From NCBI GenBank assembly GCA_020635205.1, contig JACKAE010000010.1, forward strand, positions 1-5,109: 5,109 nt of DNA, in the 5' to 3' direction. Position 1 is the stretch's first letter. Each line of letters begins with the position of its first letter. Both the position numbers and the translations under genes were made by a program. This document shows positions 1 through 5,109 of this stretch, piece after piece. Below the pieces are notes generated by a model that was given only the letters and a program-made list of their open reading frames with translations, had not been told where the DNA came from and ran no database searches. The stretch is from Ignavibacteria bacterium. GTDB lineage: Bacteria > Bacteroidota > Ignavibacteria > OLB7.

Positions 1-2438
<2,438 letters not shown>

Positions 2439-2444
<6 letters not shown>

Positions 2445-2458
2445 TCTTCACTTCACCT
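2439..2458 (-). other. 23S precursor processing stem, 5' arm
   Basis: On the minus strand AGGTGAAG (2458-2451) and AGTTA (2443-2439) are complementary to TAACT and CTTCACCT at 4750-4738, just beyond the 23S 3' end. Together they give 13 base pairs, interrupted only by a 7-nt bulge (2450-2444) on this side. Bacterial 23S rRNA is released from the precursor by RNase III cutting in such a stem, which closes the base of the molecule. The partner arm is 23S-downstream sequence across the window junction, so the stem makes sense only if the two 23S pieces are one gene. Confidence 0.7.
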
Positions 2459-2541
2459 ATTTATCTGTCAATGATCTTCGAGCTCCAATCGGACGGGATC
2501 CGTAAGATACTCCGCCTTGAAGTCTAGTAATCTTACGTAAG
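2445..2541 (-). other. Internal transcribed spacer between tRNA-Ala and 23S rRNA
   Basis: This 97-nt transcribed spacer holds a boxA-like signal and the outer part of the 23S processing stem. A partial inverted repeat is also visible on the minus strand (CTTACGTAAG at 2543-2534), which is a perfect 10-nt palindrome. No gene fits here. Confidence 0.7.
2457..2476 (-). promoter_or_regulatory. boxA-like antitermination signal before 23S
   Basis: The minus strand reads GATCATTGACAGATAAATAG here, with core TCATTGACAG. It closely matches the leader copy at 4391-4411 (GATCTTTGACAAAATAAATA). Bacterial rRNA operons carry boxA (E. coli core CTCTTTAACA) both before 16S and in the 16S-23S spacer. There NusB-S10 binds the RNA and protects the transcript from Rho. 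Duplicate placement in both expected sites supports the call; function is inferred from position and similarity. Confidence 0.6.
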
Positions 2542-2609
2542 TGGTGGTGAACGGGATCAACTGATGACCTCCTGCGTGCAAGGCAGGCGCTCTGTGAGCT
2601 ACACCCCAC
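2542..2609 (-). tRNA. tRNA-Ala(UGC), structurally defective
   Basis: An alanine tRNA in the 16S-23S spacer, with anticodon arm CCTGC-CTTGCAC-GCAGG (anticodon TGC), a variable region AGGTC, and a DNA-encoded CCA end (2544-2542). It is badly abbreviated. The D-loop between GCTC and GAGC is only three bases (ACA) instead of about eight and lacks the G18-G19 pair that docks with the T-loop. The T-loop reads TTGATC, having lost the C of TTC. The 3' acceptor strand is CACC before ACCA, where CACCTCC would be usual. The 5' end is uncertain: GGTG next to position 8 pairs with CACC. Alternatively, starting at 2611, GGTGGGG pairs six of seven with CACCACC, but then no CCA is encoded. About 68 nt against the usual 76. 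Identity is secure from the anticodon arm and context, but charging and function are doubtful. Confidence 0.8.
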
Positions 2610-2618
2610 CTTCAAAAT

Positions 2619-2691
<73 letters not shown>

Positions 2692-2752
2692 TTTTCTTCG
2701 ACAACAAGAAACCTTTCAAAGTAAACAGCAGGAGTTGGAGTTTTTCTCTCGA
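2692..2752 (-). other. Internal transcribed spacer between 16S and tRNA-Ile
   Basis: A 61-nt spacer directly after the 16S 3' end. Its main content is the 3' arm of the 16S processing stem (2724-2740). The rest shows no further structure I could support. Confidence 0.7.
2724..2740 (-). other. 16S precursor processing stem, 3' arm
   Basis: On the minus strand CTCCAACTC (2740-2732) is a perfect 9-nt complement of GAGTTGGAG in the 16S leader (4386-4378). After a 2-nt bulge, GCTGTT (2729-2724) pairs with AATAGC (4392-4387) with one G-U, for 15 pairs in total. This is the RNase III-type stem that loops out the 16S precursor. A 15-bp match bracketing the gene at the expected distance is unlikely by chance. 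Confidence 0.85.
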
Positions 2753-4314
<1,562 letters not shown>

Positions 4315-4377
4315 TATATCCTGACCAATCACAATCGATTGGCATTCACCAATTCAAAACCAATTGAAGTTCATATG

Positions 4378-4392
4378 CTCCAACTCGCTATT
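4378..4392 (-). other. 16S precursor processing stem, 5' arm
   Basis: The minus strand reads AATAGCGAGTTGGAG here. It pairs over 15 positions with the spacer after 16S (2740-2724), with only a 2-nt bulge on the far side. It lies about 65 nt before the mature 16S 5' end and directly after boxA, as in other bacterial rRNA leaders. Confidence 0.85.
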
Positions 4393-4411
4393 ATTTATTT
4401 TGTCAAAGATC
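4391..4411 (-). promoter_or_regulatory. boxA antitermination signal in 16S leader
   Basis: The minus strand reads GATCTTTGACAAAATAAATA, with core TCTTTGACAA (4409-4400), close to the E. coli boxA CTCTTTAACA. The order promoter, hairpin, boxA, processing stem, 16S is that of known rRNA leaders. A second copy sits before 23S at 2457-2476. Confidence 0.7.
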
Positions 4412-4415
4412 CTTG

Positions 4416-4431
4416 CCTCGACCAGCAGAGG
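4416..4431 (-). promoter_or_regulatory. boxB-like hairpin
   Basis: CCTC-TGCTGGTC-GAGG on the minus strand forms a 4-bp stem with an 8-nt loop, four bases upstream of boxA. Position suggests the boxB element of the rRNA antitermination site. The stem is short, so a chance hairpin is possible. Confidence 0.4.
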
Positions 4432-4436
4432 AAGAA

Positions 4437-4465
4437 TCTCTATCGACTCGCGTCCCTACCGTCAA
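4437..4465 (-). promoter_or_regulatory. rRNA operon promoter (sigma-70 type)
   Basis: A -35 TTGACG (4465-4460) is followed after exactly 17 bp by a -10-like TAGAGA (4442-4437). The expected start is near 4430, giving a leader of about 115 nt before 16S. Directly upstream (about 4466-4495) is an A-rich stretch containing GGAAAAAAGATTTGAGAAAG, resembling an UP element. The -35 differs from consensus at one base. The -10 is weaker. Its position between 5S and 16S means each repeat unit carries its own promoter. Confidence 0.65.
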
Positions 4466-4499
4466 GTACTTTCTCAAATCTTTTTTCCAAGATCTCTGC

Positions 4500-4528
4500 G
4501 GCATACTGTCCCGCAAGGCAGGGGTTAA
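4500..4528 (-). promoter_or_regulatory. Possible second, upstream rRNA promoter
   Basis: TTAACC (4528-4523) and TATGCC (4505-4500) are separated by 17 bp on the minus strand. Bacterial rRNA operons often have tandem promoters P1 and P2, which is the only support besides spacing. The -10 matches consensus at three of six bases. Confidence 0.25.
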
Positions 4529-4590
4529 TTTCTTAGCTTGAGATCGTCTTAGTCAGTCTGATCACTTTTTAAGATTGACCTCACCCTATG

Positions 4591-4613
4591 AAAAAAAGTC
4601 ATGTGGCGACGAC
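4591..4613 (-). terminator. Weak intrinsic terminator at 5S 3' end
   Basis: GTCGT-CGCCAC-ATGAC on the minus strand forms a 5-bp stem (one G-U) immediately followed by seven T. The hairpin reuses the 3' end of 5S, so it competes with 5S helix I. The U-tract is convincing and the stem is weak. If termination is inefficient, transcripts could run through into the next 16S. Confidence 0.4.
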
Positions 4614-4717
4614 CTGCTTTCCCACCAGTGGAGGACTGGCAGTATCATTGGCGCTGGAGGTCTTAACTTCCGAGTTCGGAATGGAATCGTTGGGGCCCTC
4701 CGCCGTGGTCACCAGGG
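4602..4717 (-). rRNA. rrf: 5S ribosomal RNA
   Basis: About 113-116 nt, lying about 32 nt after 23S as is usual. Helix I is formed by GGTGAC (4713-4708) with GTCGCC (4610-4605), extended by a T-A pair. The conserved core CCATTCCGAACTCGGAAGTT and the AGCGCCAATGATACTGC segment are present, followed by a hairpin CCAGT-CCTCC-ACTGG. Length and motifs are ordinary, and I saw none of the loop losses found in the other RNAs. Exact ends are uncertain by a few bases. Confidence 0.93.
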
Positions 4718-4737
4718 ACGAAATATGTAGAAAAAAC

Positions 4738-4750
4738 AGGTGAAGAGTTA
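4738..4750 (-). other. 23S precursor processing stem, 3' arm
   Basis: TAACTCTTCACCT on the minus strand pairs with AGGTGAAG and AGTTA flanking the 23S 5' end (2458-2439). It marks the end of the 23S gene and the start of the short 23S-5S spacer, which also contains a T6 run (4736-4731). Confidence 0.7.
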
Positions 4751-5109
4751 AAGAAGACTCACGATCTATTAGTACCAGTCAGCTGAATGCGTACTGCGCT
4801 TACACTTCCGGCCTATCTACCAGGTGGTCTGCCTGGGATCTTAGGAGTGTCTTTGCGACAGGGAGAACTTATCTTGTGGCTGGTTTCCTTAGATGCTTTC
4901 AGCGGTTATCCATTCCGATCATGTACCTGCTATGCCACTGGCGTGACAACAGGTACACTAGGGGATCGTCCATTCCGGTCCCTCGTGCAGGAACAGACCC
5001 ACTCTCAATTCTCACGCCCACAGAAGATAGGAGCCAAACTGTCTCACGACGTTTAAACCCAGCTCACGTACCGCTTTCAAACGACAGCAGCCGTACCCTT
5101 GGACCTGCT
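4748..5109 (-). rRNA. rrl: 23S ribosomal RNA, 3' end (domains V-VI)
   Basis: This is the last ~360 nt of 23S rRNA: end of domain V and domain VI. Readable motifs on the minus strand are AAAGCGGTACGTGAGCTGGG, ACGTCGTGAGACAGT, GGGACCGGAATGGACG, CGCTGAAAGCATCTAAG and TGGTACTAATAGATCGTGAG. The first bases (AGCAGGTCC) follow on exactly from the last bases of the other 23S piece (CCTGGGGCTGG at 11-1). The A-loop hairpin (5082-5093) and the sarcin-ricin loop (4977-4994) both depart from sequences that are nearly invariant. The 3' end is placed by the processing stem. Confidence 0.95.

Larger units (their letters stand above)
4315..4601 (-). other. Intergenic/leader spacer between 5S and 16S
   Basis: This 287-nt stretch is the only non-genic DNA in the unit besides the short internal spacers. 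In transcribed order it holds the U-tract of a possible 5S terminator, a featureless ~60 nt, a weak promoter-like pair (4528-4500), an A-rich block, the main promoter, a boxB-like hairpin, boxA, the 16S processing-stem arm, and a leader with repeated ATTGG words. No protein gene fits. No replication origin (iterons, DnaA boxes) was recognised. Confidence 0.75.

Noticed and set aside
2534..2543. CTTACGTAAG palindrome after tRNA-Ala as an operator or insertion site
   Set aside because: A 10-nt palindrome in a transcribed spacer is weak evidence, with no repeat copy or associated gene.
4731..4736. T6 run on the minus strand after 23S as a terminator
   Set aside because: It is in the 23S-5S spacer. 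Terminating there would drop 5S, and the hairpin upstream is the long-range processing stem, not a local one.
4787..5056. 89-residue plus-strand frame near the window end
   Set aside because: Antisense to the 3' end of 23S. The frame is explained by rRNA conservation.

Overview
The window is ribosomal DNA and nothing else, all on the minus strand. In the transcribed direction (high to low coordinates) it holds the last ~360 nt of a 23S rRNA gene (5109-4748), a 5S rRNA gene (~4717-4602), a short intergenic spacer with a promoter and a boxA antitermination signal, a full-length 16S rRNA gene (~4314-2753), tRNA-Ile(GAU) (2691-2619), tRNA-Ala(UGC) (~2609-2542), and the first ~2444 nt of a 23S gene (2444-1). 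I found no credible protein-coding gene. The open frames present are shadows of rRNA.

The layout 16S-Ile-Ala-23S-5S, the RNase III-type processing stems, the boxA elements and the tRNA CCA ends encoded in the DNA all point to a bacterium. The 16S body (for example the helix carrying GACGGTACCTCTAAAGGAAG and the CCTGGTCTTGACATCCCGGGAATC stretch) reads like the former Deltaproteobacteria (Desulfobacterota and relatives). I hold that placement loosely because no alignment could be run.

Two things stand out. First, the two window ends join seamlessly inside the 23S gene: base 5109 continues into base 1 with no gap or overlap in conserved 23S sequence. The window is therefore one complete 5109-bp rDNA unit, either a circular molecule or one repeat of a head-to-tail array. 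The 23S gene is whole across the junction, at about 2.8 kb. Second, many near-universal functional sites carry small deletions or rearrangements while their flanking stems still pair. These include 23S H69, the sarcin-ricin loop, the A-loop, the P-loop and peptidyl-transferase flanks, 16S h34/h38 and the h44-h45 linker, the T-loops of both tRNAs, and the D-loop of tRNA-Ala. The first two thirds of the 16S, the 5S, and the 23S GTPase-centre region look ordinary.

The signals for making rRNA are intact: a promoter with 17-bp spacing, boxA, a possible boxB hairpin, and long-range stems around both 16S and 23S. The parts that would do translation are damaged or remodelled. The readings I consider are an extrachromosomal or tandem rDNA copy drifting as a pseudogene, a genuinely divergent specialised ribosome, or an error-rich consensus of a repeat-collapsed contig. 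The sequence alone cannot decide among them. All comparisons to E. coli numbering and consensus are from memory.
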